Counted from the stretch's first letter, positions 26,901-35,332 are shown. The stretch is DNA of 48,474 bases from an uncultured bacterium (GCA_902761035.1 CACWIW010000010.1:1-48474), one strand, 5' to 3'. A program made the numbers and translations. The notes: generated from the sequence alone by a model not told the origin.

Positions 26901-27296
26901 CTTGAAGAGGTTGCGGTCCTCGGCGCGGGCGATCGCCTCCGCCTTCGCGCCGATCAGCTCCACGCGGTAGCGCTTCAGGACGCCGCCCTTCTCCAGCTCC
27001 ATCGCGAGGTTGAGCGCGGTCTGTCCGCCAAGCGTCGGGAGAAGCGCGTCCGGCCGCTCGCGGCGGATGACCTCGTGAAGATAGTCCGCCGTCAGCGGCT
27101 CGATGTACGTCCTGTCGGCGCGGTCGGGATCGGTCATCACCGTCGCCGGGTTGGAATTGACGAGCACCACCTCGTAGCCCAGACCCTTGAGCGCCTTGAC
27201 CGCCTGCACGCCCGAATAGTCGAACTCGCAGCCCTGTCCGATCACGATCGGCCCCGAGCCGATGATGAGGATCTTCCTCAAATCTGTGCGTTTCAT
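23949..27296 (-). CDS. carB: Carbamoyl-phosphate synthase large subunit, with three in-frame repeat insertions
   Basis: Makes carbamoyl phosphate from bicarbonate, ATP and glutamine-derived ammonia for pyrimidines and arginine. The 1115 residues form two ATP-grasp halves: [22 protein letters not shown] at the start of the first and [25 protein letters not shown] at the second. A C-terminal MGS-like allosteric domain carries [19 protein letters not shown]. Three stretches are absent from ordinary CarB and are made of repeats: about residues 436-461 (CAAAG type), 535-576 (GGGACAACC type) and 896-922 (CGACATTCGACA type). All are in frame and lie in linkers. The ATG gives the standard N-terminus but has no ribosome binding site. 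carA is about 6.7 kb away, not adjacent. Confidence 0.96.
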   Translation of the reverse strand: MKRTDLRKILIIGSGPIVIGQGCEFDYSGVQAVKALKGLGYEVVLVNSNPATVMTDPDRADRTYIEPLTADYLHEVIRRERPDALLPTLGGQTALNLAMELEKGGVLKRYRVELIGAKAEAIARAEDRNLFKEAMRELGLDMPRSGSAHSLAEAEAIARTIGSWPLIVRPGFTLGGTGGGIAHDAEEFARIVTGGLEASLNHEVLVEESLIGWKEYEMEVMRDKAGNAVIVCSIENMDPMGVHTGDSITVAPILTLTDREYQAMRDDSIKVLEKIGIETGGSNVQWAVNPKDGRRIIIEMNPRVSRSSALASKATGFPIAKIAALLAVGFTLDEITNDITGKTLACFEPALDYVVVKIPRFAFEKFHGADTTLGTQMKSVGEVMAIGRTFKQAYLKAVRSLEAPLKYHHAETYDPWFKRELEEIEAFRGWLGNFHLAAKNAKSAKRNENEEKLCGLCDLCGEEINGSEAEILRQAKVFGFSDREIAEAISSDEITVRNSRIALGIRPAFGEVDTCAGEFAAVTPYYYSYYGWEGNGTTGTDGTTGTDGTTETTETTGTYESCQLSRSSRLSRLSRESHPKIMVLGGGPNRIGQGIEFDWCCCHAAFALRARGYEVVMVNSNPETVSTDYDTSDKLYFEPLTFEDVMEIYDREKCDGVIVQYGGQTPLNLAERLEAAGARIVGTSPADIARAEDRDFFRALVAEVGMKQPASGIAHSIADARRIANEIGYPVLVRPSFVLGGRGMAIVYKEAELDSYVAEAVAASEGKPILIDKFLEHAIELDVDAVSDGETTRIGAILEHIEAAGCHSGDAAAITPPVSLSEKVLAEVKRYTEIFAQRLHVVGLMNLQLAVKDDEIWMIEVNPRASRTVPFVSKATGIPLADLGALAMVGEKIGRSTSDGRHLTTATASDKTTVECREPDVVEAKPRYYCVKEAVFPYVKFPGAKITLSPEMKSTGEVMAIDFDRFSAYHKSQIACGSPLPKSGNVFLSVRDEDKPHVAELAAQLKELGFGIYATLGTSTYLWNHGIESKAAFRISRGRPSAIDLIHNAEIGWVVNTSESDGEASGDSVRLRSAAVAAGIPVTTTLAGFAAAVAGLGEMRAESSVYSLQEYHRQN
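24533..24611. repeat. CGACATTCGACA-type palindrome inside carB
   Basis: The outer arms CGACATCCG/CGGATGTCG are exact inverse complements. The inner arms GCGACATTCGACA and TGTCAAATGTCGT nearly pair. It encodes about 26 extra residues ([20 protein letters not shown] region) before the [10 protein letters not shown] block. Similar single arms occur at 20260-20274 and 41063-41117. Confidence 0.75.
25571..25694. repeat. GGGACAACC/GGGACGGAC 9-bp tandem palindrome inside carB
   Basis: On the minus strand the 5' arm runs as alternating GGGACAACC and GGGACGGAC units, encoding GTTGTD repeats. The 3' arm is the inverse complement with GTTGTCCCG units, encoding the Ser/Arg/Leu segment. It lies between the two halves of CarB. 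Confidence 0.85.
25914..25988. repeat. CAAAG-type 9-bp tandem palindrome inside carB
   Basis: On the minus strand GCAAAGAAC/GCAAAGAGC/GCAAAG units face CTTTGTGGC/CTTTGTGAT/CTTTGTGG units. It encodes KNAKSAK and [11 protein letters not shown] single-arm relative lies inside pyrG at 32382-32412. Confidence 0.85.
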
Positions 27297-27311
27297 ATCA
27301 GAGGAGCATTA

Positions 27312-27373
27312 GCACAACCCGTGCCAACGCGGCGTTTGCGGGAAAAACGCCGCAACCATTACACAATATGTAA
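27312..27373 (-). promoter_or_regulatory. carB promoter module: sigma54-like element plus upstream inverted repeat
   Basis: On the minus strand TTGGCACGGGTTGTGCT has GG and GC separated by 10 bp, matching the -24/-12 consensus except one T. An inverted repeat TTACA-CAATA-TGTAA (27359-27373) is centred 54 bp upstream of the -12 base (27312). The expected start site is about 4 nt before the carB ATG. The same module, at the same spacing, precedes carA. Confidence 0.6.
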
Positions 27374-27394
27374 CGTCCTGCCCGACGACATTAC

Positions 27395-27422
27395 ATTCAC
27401 GCGACATGGCATTCGCGTGAAT
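27395..27422 (+). promoter_or_regulatory. Operator-like inverted repeat upstream of the leu promoter
   Basis: ATTCACGCG, a 10-bp spacer, then CGCGTGAAT: a perfect 9-bp inverted repeat ending 6 bp before the leu -35. Its left end touches the carB upstream region, so it may serve the leu operon, carB, or both. Confidence 0.5.
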
Positions 27423-27428
27423 TTGCCA

Positions 27429-27457
27429 TTGCATCCGCCGCACGAGTGTGATACACT
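27429..27457 (+). promoter_or_regulatory. Sigma70-type promoter of the leu operon
   Basis: TTGCAT (27429-27434), a 17-bp spacer, then TACACT (27452-27457) preceded by TGA, an extended -10. It precedes the leader peptide by about 27 bp. Confidence 0.65.
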
Positions 27458-27483
27458 ATTCGCGTCAAAGGCAAAACAGCGAC

Positions 27484-27558
27484 ATGAATACGAACCTTCT
27501 TCTTAACGGGCTTCTTCTCCTTGCGCTTACGAAGCGCGGGGCGCGTTTGCTTGTCTAG
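27484..27558 (+). CDS. leuL: leu operon leader peptide
   Basis: A 24-codon reading frame with the sequence MNTNLLLNGLLLLALTKRGA plus RLLV. Ten residues are Leu, in runs of three and four. Eight of the ten codons are CTT, whereas neighbouring genes use mostly CTC and CTG. It lies between the promoter and a strong terminator that precedes leuA. Ribosome stalling at these codons under leucine shortage would control attenuation. No clear ribosome binding site: only GGCAAAACAGCGAC upstream. The function is inferred from position, composition and the RNA pairing described for the attenuator. Confidence 0.8.
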   Translation: MNTNLLLNGLLLLALTKRGARLLV

Positions 27559-27620
27559 AAAGGTTCGGGTTCAGGAAAAGGCAAACGGCTCCGCGCGAAA
27601 GGCGGAGCCGTTTTTGTTTT
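27544..27620 (+). terminator. leu attenuator (terminator with competing antiterminator)
   Basis: The terminator stem AACGGCTCCGC (27584-27594) pairs with GCGGAGCCGTT (27602-27612), followed by TTTTTGTTTT. CGTTTGC (27544-27550, inside the last leader codons) can instead pair with GCAAACG (27581-27587), which would block the terminator stem. A GCGCTT/AAGCGC hairpin within the leader could act as the pause hairpin. Confidence 0.82.
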
Positions 27621-27649
27621 GCCTGGCAACGAACAAAGGAAGAATGCAG

Positions 27650-29170
27650 ATGAATGCGATACAGATATTCGATACGACGCTCCGGGACGGCGAGCAGGCC
27701 CCCGGCTACGCGATGAACATCGACGAGAAGGTGCGCATGGCGCTCCAGCTCGAATCACTCGGCGTCGACATCATGGAGGCCGGCTTCGCCGTGGCCTCTC
27801 CGGGCGACTTCGCGTCCGTGAAGGCAATCGCCGACGCCGTGAAGTCCTCCGCCGTCTGCTCGCTCTCCCGCGCGCTCGAGAAGGACATCGACGCCTCGGC
27901 GGCGGCGATCAAGGGCGCGGCGCGTCCGCGCATCCACACGTTCCTCGCAACGAGCGACCTCCACCTCAAGTACAAGCTGCGCATCTCGCGCGCAGACTGC
28001 ATCAAGCGCATCAAGCACGCCGTCGCGTACGCCCGCAACCTCTGCGGCGACGTGGAGTTCTCGGCCGAGGACGCCTCGCGCACCGACATCGACTTCCTCT
28101 GCAAGGCGCTGGACGCCGCCGTCGCGGCGGGCGCGACCGTCGTCAACATCCCCGACACCGTCGGCTATTCGACGCCGGAAGAGTTCGCCGCCATCGTCTC
28201 CGCCGTCATGAACCGCGTCAGGGGAATCGAGAACGTGACCGTCTCGACCCACTGCCATGACGACCTCGGCCTCGCCGTCGCAAACTCGCTCGCGGGCGTC
28301 CGCGCCGGCGCCAGGCAGGTGGAATGCACCATCTGCGGAATCGGCGAACGCGCCGGCAACGCCGCGATGGAGGAGATCGTGATGGGGCTTCGCACGCGCC
28401 GCGACGCATACGGCGGGCTCTCCACGCGGATCAAGACGGAGGAAATCGCCCGTACCGCGCACCTGCTCTCCACCATCACCGGCGTGCGCATCGCCCCGGG
28501 GAAGGCGATCGTGGGGGCGAACGCCTTCGCGCACGAAAGCGGCATCCACCAGCACGGCGTGCTCTCGAAGGCCGAGACGTACGAGATCATGACGCCGGAG
28601 TCGGTCGGGATGAGGCAGACGGAGCTCGTCCTGGGCAAGCACTCCGGACAGCACGCCCTCGAGACCCGCCTGAAGGACCTCGGCTACGACCTCGATGAGA
28701 CGAACATGGCGGAGGTGTTCGCCGCGTTCAAGGCGCTTGCCGACCGCAAGAAGAAGATCACGGACCGTGACCTCGCGGCGCTCGCGGAGTCCCGCGTCGC
28801 CGCAAAGCCTTCGGACGCGAAGGAATGGAAGCTCGAGTCGTTCGTCGTGAACAGCGGCAACCACATGAGTGCCACCGCCCAGATCGCGCTTGTGCGCGGC
28901 AAGCGGCGCGTGCAGGACGCGGCCATCGGCACAGGCCCCATCTACGCCGCCTTCCGCACCGTCGAGAAGATCATCCGCCACCGCTTCAAACTGGAGGACT
29001 ACCGCATCGAGGCCGTCACCGAGCGGCGCGACGCCCTCGGCGAAGTGCTCGTGAAGATATCCGACTCGAAGGGCACGTACCGCGGACGCGGCGTTTCCAC
29101 GGACGTGATCGAAGGCTCGATTCTCGCCCTGCTCGTGGCGGTGAACCGCATGCTGGAGGCCGGAAAATGA
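27650..29170 (+). CDS. leuA: 2-isopropylmalate synthase
   Basis: First step of leucine synthesis: acetyl-CoA plus 2-oxoisovalerate to 2-isopropylmalate. 506 residues of the classic LeuA type. [16 protein letters not shown] is the catalytic N-terminal motif, [17 protein letters not shown] carries metal-binding His, and [13 protein letters not shown] and [15 protein letters not shown] follow. The C-terminal LeuA regulatory domain ([12 protein letters not shown] to the end) suggests leucine feedback inhibition. Two ATGs compete, 27644 and 27650; AAGGA is better spaced for 27650. The open frame further upstream crosses the attenuator and is not used. The stop overlaps leuC. Confidence 0.96.
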   Translation: MNAIQIFDTTLRDGEQAPGYAMNIDEKVRMALQLESLGVDIMEAGFAVASPGDFASVKAIADAVKSSAVCSLSRALEKDIDASAAAIKGAARPRIHTFLATSDLHLKYKLRISRADCIKRIKHAVAYARNLCGDVEFSAEDASRTDIDFLCKALDAAVAAGATVVNIPDTVGYSTPEEFAAIVSAVMNRVRGIENVTVSTHCHDDLGLAVANSLAGVRAGARQVECTICGIGERAGNAAMEEIVMGLRTRRDAYGGLSTRIKTEEIARTAHLLSTITGVRIAPGKAIVGANAFAHESGIHQHGVLSKAETYEIMTPESVGMRQTELVLGKHSGQHALETRLKDLGYDLDETNMAEVFAAFKALADRKKKITDRDLAALAESRVAAKPSDAKEWKLESFVVNSGNHMSATAQIALVRGKRRVQDAAIGTGPIYAAFRTVEKIIRHRFKLEDYRIEAVTERRDALGEVLVKISDSKGTYRGRGVSTDVIEGSILALLVAVNRMLEAGK

Positions 29171-30450
29171 AGATGACGATGTCGCAGAAGATTCTCGCGG
29201 CGCACGTCCCCGGTAGGGCGCGCTCGCCGAGCGCGCCGTCCATCCATCCCGGCGAACTTGTCATGGCGCGGCTCGACCTCGTTCTCGGCAACGACATCAC
29301 CGCGCCCGTCGCGATCGGCGAGTTCCAGAAGTTCGGCCGCGCCACCGTGTTCGACCGCGAAAAGATCGCGCTCGTCCCCGACCACTTCACGCCCAACAAG
29401 GACATCAAGGCCGCCGCCCAGTGCGCCGCGATGCACGCGTTCGCCAAGGAACAGGGGATCGCCAACTACTTCGAGGTCGGACACGACTGCGGCATCGAAC
29501 ACGCCCTTCTGCCGGAAAAAGGCCTCGTCACGGCGGGCGACCTCGTGATCGGCGCGGATTCGCACACATGCACCTACGGCGCGCTCGGCGCGTTCTCGAC
29601 AGGCGTCGGGTCGACGGACATGGCGGCGGGGATGTCCGCCGGCGAAACGTGGTTCCGCGTGCCGTCCGCGATCAAGGTGGTGCTGACAGGCAAGCCCCGG
29701 AAATGGGTCTGCGGGAAGGACGTGATCCTGCACCTGATCGGCATGATCGGCGTCGACGGCGCGCGCTACCAGTCGCTCGAGTTCACTGGTGACGGAATCG
29801 CAAGCCTTTCGATGGACGATCGCTTCACGATCGCGAACATGGCGATCGAGGCGGGCGCGAAGAACGGCATCTTCCCCGTGGACGAAACGACGCGCGCCTA
29901 CCTGCGCGAACACAACGCAAAGCCGCCCCGGGTCTACGAGGCCGACGCGGACGCCGAATACGAGCGCGTCATCGAGATCGACCTCGACGATCTGGAGCCG
30001 ACTGTGGCGTTCCCGCACCTGCCGTCCAACACGCGCCCGGTGCGGGAGGCCGGGAACGTCGCCATCGACCAGGTGGTCATCGGCTCATGCACGAACGGGC
30101 GCATCTCCGACATGCGCGCCGCCGCAGAGGTCATGCGCGGACACAGGGTCGCGGACGGCGTGAGGGCGATCGTGATCCCCGCCACGCAGCGCATCTGGCT
30201 CCAGGCGCTGGAAGAGGGGCTGCTCAAGACCTTCGTCGAGGCGGGATGCGTGGTTTCGCCGCCGACGTGCGGGCCGTGCCTCGGCGGACACATGGGCATC
30301 CTCGCAATGAATGAACGCTGCGTCGCCACCACAAACCGCAACTTCGTGGGGCGCATGGGACACGTCGAATCGGAGGTGTACCTCGCCTCTCCCGCAGTCG
30401 CGGCGGCATCGGCCATCGCCGGACGCATCACTGCCCCAACTACCCCCTAA
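29167..30450 (+). CDS. leuC: 3-isopropylmalate dehydratase large subunit
   Basis: Aconitase-family [4Fe-4S] enzyme isomerising 2- to 3-isopropylmalate with LeuD. 427 residues of the shorter archaeal/HACN-like type. Cluster ligands are visible in [11 protein letters not shown] and TCGPCLGG, and the substrate region is in [15 protein letters not shown]. The N-terminus reads [21 protein letters not shown]; ordinary members have only a short AAHAG-x-GEL loop. About ten residues come from a GGTAGGG repeat (29211-29239). The ATG at 29167 overlaps the leuA stop as ATGA. Confidence 0.95.
   Translation: MKMTMSQKILAAHVPGRARSPSAPSIHPGELVMARLDLVLGNDITAPVAIGEFQKFGRATVFDREKIALVPDHFTPNKDIKAAAQCAAMHAFAKEQGIANYFEVGHDCGIEHALLPEKGLVTAGDLVIGADSHTCTYGALGAFSTGVGSTDMAAGMSAGETWFRVPSAIKVVLTGKPRKWVCGKDVILHLIGMIGVDGARYQSLEFTGDGIASLSMDDRFTIANMAIEAGAKNGIFPVDETTRAYLREHNAKPPRVYEADADAEYERVIEIDLDDLEPTVAFPHLPSNTRPVREAGNVAIDQVVIGSCTNGRISDMRAAAEVMRGHRVADGVRAIVIPATQRIWLQALEEGLLKTFVEAGCVVSPPTCGPCLGGHMGILAMNERCVATTNRNFVGRMGHVESEVYLASPAVAAASAIAGRITAPTTP
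29211..29239. repeat. GGTAGGG-type palindromic repeat inside leuC
   Basis: CGGTAG, then the stem GGCGCGCTC (29217-29225), a GCC loop and GAGCGCGCC (29229-29237). It encodes the GRARSPSAP segment. The same element in the same frame occurs intergenically at 47572. Confidence 0.85.
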
Positions 30451-30476
30451 CCACTAACCACTAGCCACTAACCACT
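30447..30476. repeat. leuC-leuD junction: CTAACCA tandem repeat
   Basis: TAACCAC/TAGCCAC units fill the entire 26-bp gap and run into the leuD ATG. The leuC stop TAA is part of the first unit. No ribosome binding site is left for leuD. Confidence 0.6.
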
Positions 30477-30956
30477 ATGAAAGCACACAAGTACGGCAAC
30501 GACGTGGATACGGACGTCATCATCCCGGCGCGGCACCTCAACACATCCGTGCCGGAGGAACTGGCGGCGCACTGCATGGAGGATATCGACCCCGCTTTCG
30601 CCGCCCGTGTCCAGTGCGGCGACATTCTTGTCGCCGGGCGCAACTTCGGCTGCGGATCTTCGCGCGAACACGCCCCCATCGCAATCAAGGCGAGCGGAAT
30701 CTCGTGCGTCATCGCGGAAACCTTCGCGCGCATCTTCTACCGAAACGCTCTCAACATCGGCCTCCCCATATTGGAGTGCCCCGCCGCCGCGAACGCCATA
30801 TCAGCAGGCGACGAGGTGACGGTCAATCTTGAAACGGGCGAAATCGCGGACCACACCACGGGGCAGACGTTTCACGCGGAACCGTTCCCTCCCTTCATGA
30901 TGGAACTGATCGCCGCAGGCGGTCTTGCCGCATACCTGAAAGGAACGAGAAAATGA
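30477..30956 (+). CDS. leuD: 3-isopropylmalate dehydratase small subunit
   Basis: The swivel-domain partner of LeuC. 159 residues of the compact type, with [41 protein letters not shown] and the [18 protein letters not shown] block. It follows leuC at 26 bp through a tandem repeat with no Shine-Dalgarno sequence, so translation may depend on re-initiation. The stop overlaps the leuB start (ATGA). Confidence 0.95.
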   Translation: MKAHKYGNDVDTDVIIPARHLNTSVPEELAAHCMEDIDPAFAARVQCGDILVAGRNFGCGSSREHAPIAIKASGISCVIAETFARIFYRNALNIGLPILECPAAANAISAGDEVTVNLETGEIADHTTGQTFHAEPFPPFMMELIAAGGLAAYLKGTRK

Positions 30957-32062
30957 AGGCGAACATAGTCCTGCTTCCAGGCGACGGCGTCGGGCCTGAG
31001 ATCGTCGCGGAGGCGGTCAAGGTGCTCAAGGCCGTCGTAACGCGGTTCGGGCACGACTTCGAGATGACCGAGCATCCCGTCGGCGGCGTGGCGCATGATT
31101 TGTGCGGGGACTGCCTGCCCGATGCGACGCTCGCCGCGTGCAAGGCGGCGGACGCGGTTCTCCTTGGCGCGGTGGGCGGTCCCAAATGGGACGCGCTGCC
31201 GCCGGAGAAGCGTCCCGAACGGCGCGCCCTTCTCACGCTCCGCTCCGAGCTCGGGCTCTTCGCGAACCTTCGCCCGGCAAAGGTGTGGGATGCGCTGAAA
31301 GGCGCAAGCCCGCTGAAAGACGAAATCGTGGCCAGGGGCATCGACATCCTGATCGTGCGCGAACTGACGGGCGGCGCGTACTTCGGCGAGAAAGGCCGCT
31401 CCGCCGACAGGACATCCGCCTACGACGTGACGCCGTATTCGGCGCACGAGATCGAGCGCGTCGCCCGCATCGCGTTCGACGCGGCCCGACGCCGCCACGG
31501 TAGGGCGGTCGCCCCGCGACCGCCGAAGGTCACGAGCGTGGACAAGGCGAACGTCCTTGAAACGTCACGGCTGTGGCGTGAAACGGTGACGGCGCTTCAC
31601 GCAGCCGAATACGCGGACGTAGAACTTGAGCACATGTACGTCGACAACGCGGCGATGCAGCTCGTGCGCGATCCGGCGCGCTTCGACGTGATCCTCACCG
31701 AAAACATGTTCGGCGACATTCTGTCCGACGAGGCGTCTCAGATAACGGGTTCAATCGGGATGTTGCCGTCGGCGTCGCTGGGTGCGGCCAAAGGAGGCTT
31801 GTACGAGCCTATCCACGGCTCCGCGCCAGACATCGCGGGGAAAGGAATCGCCAATCCCCTGGCGACCATTCTCTCCGCCGCCCTGATGCTGCGCCATGCG
31901 TTCGGGCTTGCCGCCGAGGCGGACGCCGTCGAGCAAGCAGTGTCGGACGTGCTTGCATCCGGCGTCCGCACCGCCGACATCGCCTCGCCATCCGGCGCTT
32001 CCTCTGCCGTCTCCACCTCCGAGATGGGCGATGCAATCCAGTCCGCACTCTCAGGATTTTGA
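30953..32062 (+). CDS. leuB: 3-isopropylmalate dehydrogenase
   Basis: NAD-dependent oxidative decarboxylation giving 2-oxoisocaproate. 369 residues with [16 protein letters not shown] at the N-terminus, the [13 protein letters not shown] catalytic Tyr loop, [18 protein letters not shown] with the catalytic Lys/Asp, and the IDH/IMDH signature in [19 protein letters not shown] segment [20 protein letters not shown] contains an eight-to-ten residue insert encoded by a GGTAGGG repeat (31498-31524), just before the catalytic Lys strand. The 3' end overlaps convergent pyrG by 12 bp. Confidence 0.95.
   Translation: MKANIVLLPGDGVGPEIVAEAVKVLKAVVTRFGHDFEMTEHPVGGVAHDLCGDCLPDATLAACKAADAVLLGAVGGPKWDALPPEKRPERRALLTLRSELGLFANLRPAKVWDALKGASPLKDEIVARGIDILIVRELTGGAYFGEKGRSADRTSAYDVTPYSAHEIERVARIAFDAARRRHGRAVAPRPPKVTSVDKANVLETSRLWRETVTALHAAEYADVELEHMYVDNAAMQLVRDPARFDVILTENMFGDILSDEASQITGSIGMLPSASLGAAKGGLYEPIHGSAPDIAGKGIANPLATILSAALMLRHAFGLAAEADAVEQAVSDVLASGVRTADIASPSGASSAVSTSEMGDAIQSALSGF
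31498..31524. repeat. GGTAGGG-type palindromic repeat inside leuB
   Basis: CGGTAG followed by the stem GGCGGTCGC (31504-31512), loop CCC, GCGACCGCC (31516-31524). The stem sequence differs from the leuC copy, but every change is matched on the other arm. Confidence 0.82.
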
Positions 32063-33835
32063 TTTCGACGAACGCGACGCGGCGGCATGTCGGGTTTTCA
32101 GTGCCGCTTCCACAAGACCGATGAAGAGCGGATGGGGTGCCGTCGGGCGTGACTTGAACTCCGGATGGAACTGTCCGGCAATGAAGTACGGGTGTTTTGC
32201 CTGGGGCAGCTCAACGATTTCCACAAGCTTGCCGTCCGGCGAGACGCCGGAGACCACCAGCCCGGCCGCGACAAGCGCGGCCCGCCCTTCGCTGTCGTAC
32301 GCCAGCTCGTAGCGGTGGCGGTGCCGCTCGGAGATGACCGCTACATTTTCGTTGTTAACCCCGAAGCTCATCGGCACGGAAATCTCTTTGCGATCTTTGC
32401 ATTCTTTGTGGCCATAAATTCTTGCGGCGAGGGAGCCTTTCTTCAGCACGCACGGATACGCGCCAAGGCGCATCGTACCGCCCTTCTGCGTGACGCCGCG
32501 CTGTTCCTCCATGAGGTCGATCACGGGGTGCGTCGTATGTTCGTCGAACTCGGTGGAGTTGGCGTCCTTCCAGCCAAGCACGTCGCGGGCGTACTCAATC
32601 ACCGTACACTGCATGCCGAGACAAATGCCGAGGAACGGGATTTTGTGCTCGCGGGCGTATTTGATCGCGGCAATCTTGCCCTCCACGCCCCTAGATCCGA
32701 ACCCGCCCGGCACGAGAATGCCGTCAACGTTTTTTAAACACAGAGGCACAGAGGCACAGAGATGTTTTGTATTAGACTCTGTGTCTCTGTGCCTCTGTGT
32801 TAAAATATCTTCCGCCTCGATTGGCACCACTTCCACCTTGCAGTCGTTCGCCATGCCGGCGTGCTGAAGCGCCTCGTGGATCGACTTGTAGGCGTCGCGG
32901 ATCGTGATGTACTTTCCGACGAGGGCGATACGGCAATGTTTCCTCGGCTGCGTGGCCTTTTTGACGAGCGTATCCCACACCGTGTGCTTGACGGGCCAGA
33001 TGTCGAGGTGGAGCTGACGCAGCACCTGCTCGTCGAGTCCCTGCTTGCGGAGTTCGCGCGGCACGGCGTAGACAGAATCCGTCACGTCTTGTTCCTCGAT
33101 CACGCACTCGCGCTTCACATTACAGAAAAGCGCGAGCTTCTGCTTGTGCTCTTCGGGTATCGGCATTTCCGTGCGGCAGACGAGGATGTCGGGGATGATG
33201 CCGATGTTGCGGAGCATCCCCACGGAATGTTGCGACGGCTTGGTCTTCAGCTCTCCCGCCGCTTTGAGGTAGGGAACGAGCGTGAGATGCACAAAGCACG
33301 TGTTTTCGGCCCCTTCCTCGAAGCGGAATTGACGCGCCGCCTCGAGGAACGGCAGGCTTTCGATGTCGCCCGATACGCCACCGATCTCGCAGAGGACGAT
33401 GTCCGGCAGATCGGTCGCCCCGCGGCCGCCGCCCTCCCCGGCCGAGCGGATGGCCGCCTTGATTTCGTCCGTGATGTGCGGCACCACCTGCACGGTGCCG
33501 CCGAGGTAGCCGCCGGCGCGCTCGCGTGCGAGGACGGCGGAGTAGATGCGGCCGGAGGTGTAGTTGCTTGCCTTTGTGCACGTGACGCCCGCGAAGCGCT
33601 CGTAGTGTCCGAGGTCGAGGTCCGTCTCCGCGCCGTCGTCCGTCACGAACACCTCGCCGTGCTGGTACGGCGACATCGTGCCGGGATCGACGTTGAGATA
33701 GGGGTCCAGCTTCTGCATGAACACCTTGTACCCGCGGCTTTTCAGGAGAAGCGCAAGCGATGCGCTCGTCACGCCCTTGCCGAGGGAACTCACCACCCCG
33801 CCGGTGATGAACACGTATTTGACTTGCTTTTTCAT
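32051..33835 (-). CDS. pyrG: CTP synthase, with two in-frame repeat insertions
   Basis: Glutamine-dependent amination of UTP to CTP. 594 residues, against about 540 in typical members. The synthase domain has [16 protein letters not shown] and [40 protein letters not shown]. The amidotransferase has FLGICLGMQ with the nucleophile Cys (about 411) and [10 protein letters not shown]. Two stretches are extra: [26 protein letters not shown] (about 345-367), from a CACAGAG repeat, and [12 protein letters not shown] with following residues (about 475-485), from a CAAAG repeat. Both lie outside the active-site motifs. Convergent with leuB. Confidence 0.96.
   Translation of the reverse strand: MKKQVKYVFITGGVVSSLGKGVTSASLALLLKSRGYKVFMQKLDPYLNVDPGTMSPYQHGEVFVTDDGAETDLDLGHYERFAGVTCTKASNYTSGRIYSAVLARERAGGYLGGTVQVVPHITDEIKAAIRSAGEGGGRGATDLPDIVLCEIGGVSGDIESLPFLEAARQFRFEEGAENTCFVHLTLVPYLKAAGELKTKPSQHSVGMLRNIGIIPDILVCRTEMPIPEEHKQKLALFCNVKRECVIEEQDVTDSVYAVPRELRKQGLDEQVLRQLHLDIWPVKHTVWDTLVKKATQPRKHCRIALVGKYITIRDAYKSIHEALQHAGMANDCKVEVVPIEAEDILTQRHRDTESNTKHLCASVPLCLKNVDGILVPGGFGSRGVEGKIAAIKYAREHKIPFLGICLGMQCTVIEYARDVLGWKDANSTEFDEHTTHPVIDLMEEQRGVTQKGGTMRLGAYPCVLKKGSLAARIYGHKECKDRKEISVPMSFGVNNENVAVISERHRHRYELAYDSEGRAALVAAGLVVSGVSPDGKLVEIVELPQAKHPYFIAGQFHPEFKSRPTAPHPLFIGLVEAALKTRHAAASRSSKSKS
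32382..32412. repeat. CAAAG-type tandem arm inside pyrG
   Basis: On the minus strand GGCCACAAAGAATGCAAAG and further CAAAGA units with 9-bp period encode HKECKDRKE. Only one arm is present; the full palindrome occurs in carB. Confidence 0.75.
32735..32803. repeat. CACAGAGG 8-bp tandem palindrome inside pyrG
   Basis: Left arm of CACAGAGG units, right arm CTCTGTG-type units, ending in TTTAACA/TGTTAAA-like tips. It encodes TQRHRDTE and [10 protein letters not shown]. Confidence 0.88.
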
Positions 33836-33856
33836 GTTGAAACGTTTTTATTGTTT

Positions 33857-33974
33857 TAACACAGAGTCACAGAGGCACAGAGTTCGTTTCCCAAAAGATC
33901 CTATCTGAAATCATTATCATTTCTCCCTTGAGTAAGACTCTCTGTGCCTCTGTGTCTCTGTGACTCTGTGTTAA
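33857..33974. repeat. CACAGAGG 8-bp tandem palindrome between pyrG and carA
   Basis: TTAACACAGAG units face CTCTGTGTTAA units across about 40 bp. The right tip supplies the carA stop codon. It fills nearly the whole pyrG-carA gap, and no separate pyrG promoter can be recognised there. Confidence 0.85.
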
Positions 33975-35308
33975 GACATTATAAGTGCCCTAAACTGGGT
34001 GAAAAGGTAGTTGGAATCGTGCGGGCCGGGGCAGGACTCGGGATGGTACTGCACCGAGAAGGCCGGCAGCGTCTTGTGCCGGATGCCCTCGATGGATCCG
34101 TCGTTGAGATTCACATGAGTAACCTCCAGGCAATCTGGTACGGACTCCGGTACCACGGCGAAGTTGTGGTTCTGGCTCGTGATCTCCACCTTGCCCGTCG
34201 CGAGGTTCTTCACGGGATGGTTGCAGCCGTGGTGCCCGAACTTCAGTCGCGCCGTCTTCGCACCACACGCGAGCGCAAGCAGCTGATGCCCCAGACATAT
34301 CCCCATTATCGGGATTTTTTTAACACAGAGGCTCAGAGACTCAGAGGCACAGAGATTAGTTTCGTTTTGCATCTCTGTGTCTCTAAGACTCTGTGTTATT
34401 GTTTTAAATCCCAAGAGCTTCTGGATGTTCTCGATGGCGTAGGTAACGGCGGCGGGGTCGGCAGGGCCATTGGAGAGAAACACGCCGTCGGGCTTAAGCG
34501 CCAGCACTTCCTCGGCAGAGGTTTTGGCGGGCACCACAGTCACACGCGCCCACGATGCAAGCGAACGGAGGATATTGGTCTTCACGCCGAAGTCGTAGCA
34601 GACGATGTGGAATGTTGCCAGTGTGGAAATGTTGCCAATTCCATTGTTGCCATTTTCCAATGAGTGTGCGGAGCCATTGGAACTGGGAATTGGGCTTGGC
34701 AACACTTTCACATTGGCAACATTAAACTCATACGGCTCCTTGCACGTCACCTTGGCGGCGTAATCCTGCCCATCGAGCCCCTCCCATGCGCGCGCCTTGG
34801 CAACCGCCCAGGCTTCCGGAATTTCCGGATTATCCGGAATTTCCGGGTTTTCCGGATTTTCCGGAATTTCCGGATCTGCCACGCTCAGATAGGCTTTCCG
34901 GTTGCCGTGCTCGCGGATATGCAGGGTAAGCGCCCGCGTATCCACGCCGTAGATGCCCGGCACGCCATTCTCTTTGAGATAGTCATCAAGGCTTTTTTCG
35001 CTGCGCCAGTTGCTGGGTTCGGTCAGATCGCCGATCACGAGCCCAGATAGAAAAAGAGCGCGGCTTTCGGTGTCCGCGCTGTTGATTCCGTAGTTGCCGA
35101 CTTCGGCGGTGGTGAGGGTGACGAACTGTCCTGCGTAGGAGGGATCGGTCAGGATTTCCTGATACCCGCTCATGCCGGTATTGAACACGACCTCGCCGAG
35201 CGCATCCTTCTTCGCGCCGAATGCGACGCCGTGGAACACCGTTCCATCATCCAGCGCGAGGAACGCCTTCCGCTCGCGCTCTGCTTTCCACTTTTCTTCG
35301 TAGTGCAT
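33971..35308 (-). CDS. carA: Carbamoyl-phosphate synthase small subunit, with three in-frame repeat insertions
   Basis: Glutaminase subunit feeding ammonia to CarB. 445 residues against about 370-390 normally. LALDDGTVFHG at the start, VVFNTGMSGYQEILTDPSYAGQ, IPGIYG-type VPGIYGVDTRALT, the nucleophile Cys in MGICLGHQLLALACG, and QYHPESCPGPHDS with catalytic His/Glu. Extra stretches are EIPENPENPEIPDNPEIPE (about 145-165), PSSNGSAHSLENGNNGIGN with flanks (about 196-233), and QSLRDTEMQNETNLCASESL (about 304-330). The start is ATG 35308: AGAGGA lies upstream, and the predicted transcription start falls between it and the earlier in-frame ATG at 35332. Confidence 0.95.
   Translation of the reverse strand: MHYEEKWKAERERKAFLALDDGTVFHGVAFGAKKDALGEVVFNTGMSGYQEILTDPSYAGQFVTLTTAEVGNYGINSADTESRALFLSGLVIGDLTEPSNWRSEKSLDDYLKENGVPGIYGVDTRALTLHIREHGNRKAYLSVADPEIPENPENPEIPDNPEIPEAWAVAKARAWEGLDGQDYAAKVTCKEPYEFNVANVKVLPSPIPSSNGSAHSLENGNNGIGNISTLATFHIVCYDFGVKTNILRSLASWARVTVVPAKTSAEEVLALKPDGVFLSNGPADPAAVTYAIENIQKLLGFKTITQSLRDTEMQNETNLCASESLSLCVKKIPIMGICLGHQLLALACGAKTARLKFGHHGCNHPVKNLATGKVEITSQNHNFAVVPESVPDCLEVTHVNLNDGSIEGIRHKTLPAFSVQYHPESCPGPHDSNYLFTQFRALIMS
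34321..34398. repeat. CACAGAGG-type palindrome inside carA
   Basis: TAACACAGAGGCTCAGAGA and further CAGAGG units face CTCTGTGTC/CTCTAAGA/CTCTGTGTTA. In frame just before the MGICLGHQ block. Confidence 0.85.
34611..34723. repeat. GTTGCCA/TGGCAAC palindrome inside carA
   Basis: Three GTTGCCA units spaced by 15-17 bp on the left face TTGGCAACAC and ATTGGCAACATT on the right. AATGTTGCCA and TTGGCAACATT form the ends. In frame between CarA's N-terminal domain and the YDFGVKTNILR strand. Confidence 0.75.
34813..34875. repeat. TTTCCGGAT 9-bp tandem repeat inside carA
   Basis: Seven units of TTTCCGGAA/TTTCCGGAT encode alternating N-P-E and I-P-E/D. Each unit contains the palindrome TCCGGA, so the array is self-complementary. 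Confidence 0.85.
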
Positions 35309-35332
35309 GATGAGTCCTCTTGGGGAACTCAT

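Noticed and set aside
25992..27506. Long plus-strand open frame opposite carB
   Set aside because: Composition is typical of an antisense shadow, and the opposite strand encodes a full CarB N-terminal half.
27521..27649. Upstream extension of leuA through the attenuator
   Set aside because: The extra residues cross the leader peptide and terminator hairpin; LeuA homology starts at [16 protein letters not shown].
34813..34875. Possible frameshift or assembly error in carA
   Set aside because: The array has a 9-bp period and keeps the frame, and CarA motifs on both sides are intact; better explained as an in-frame repeat.
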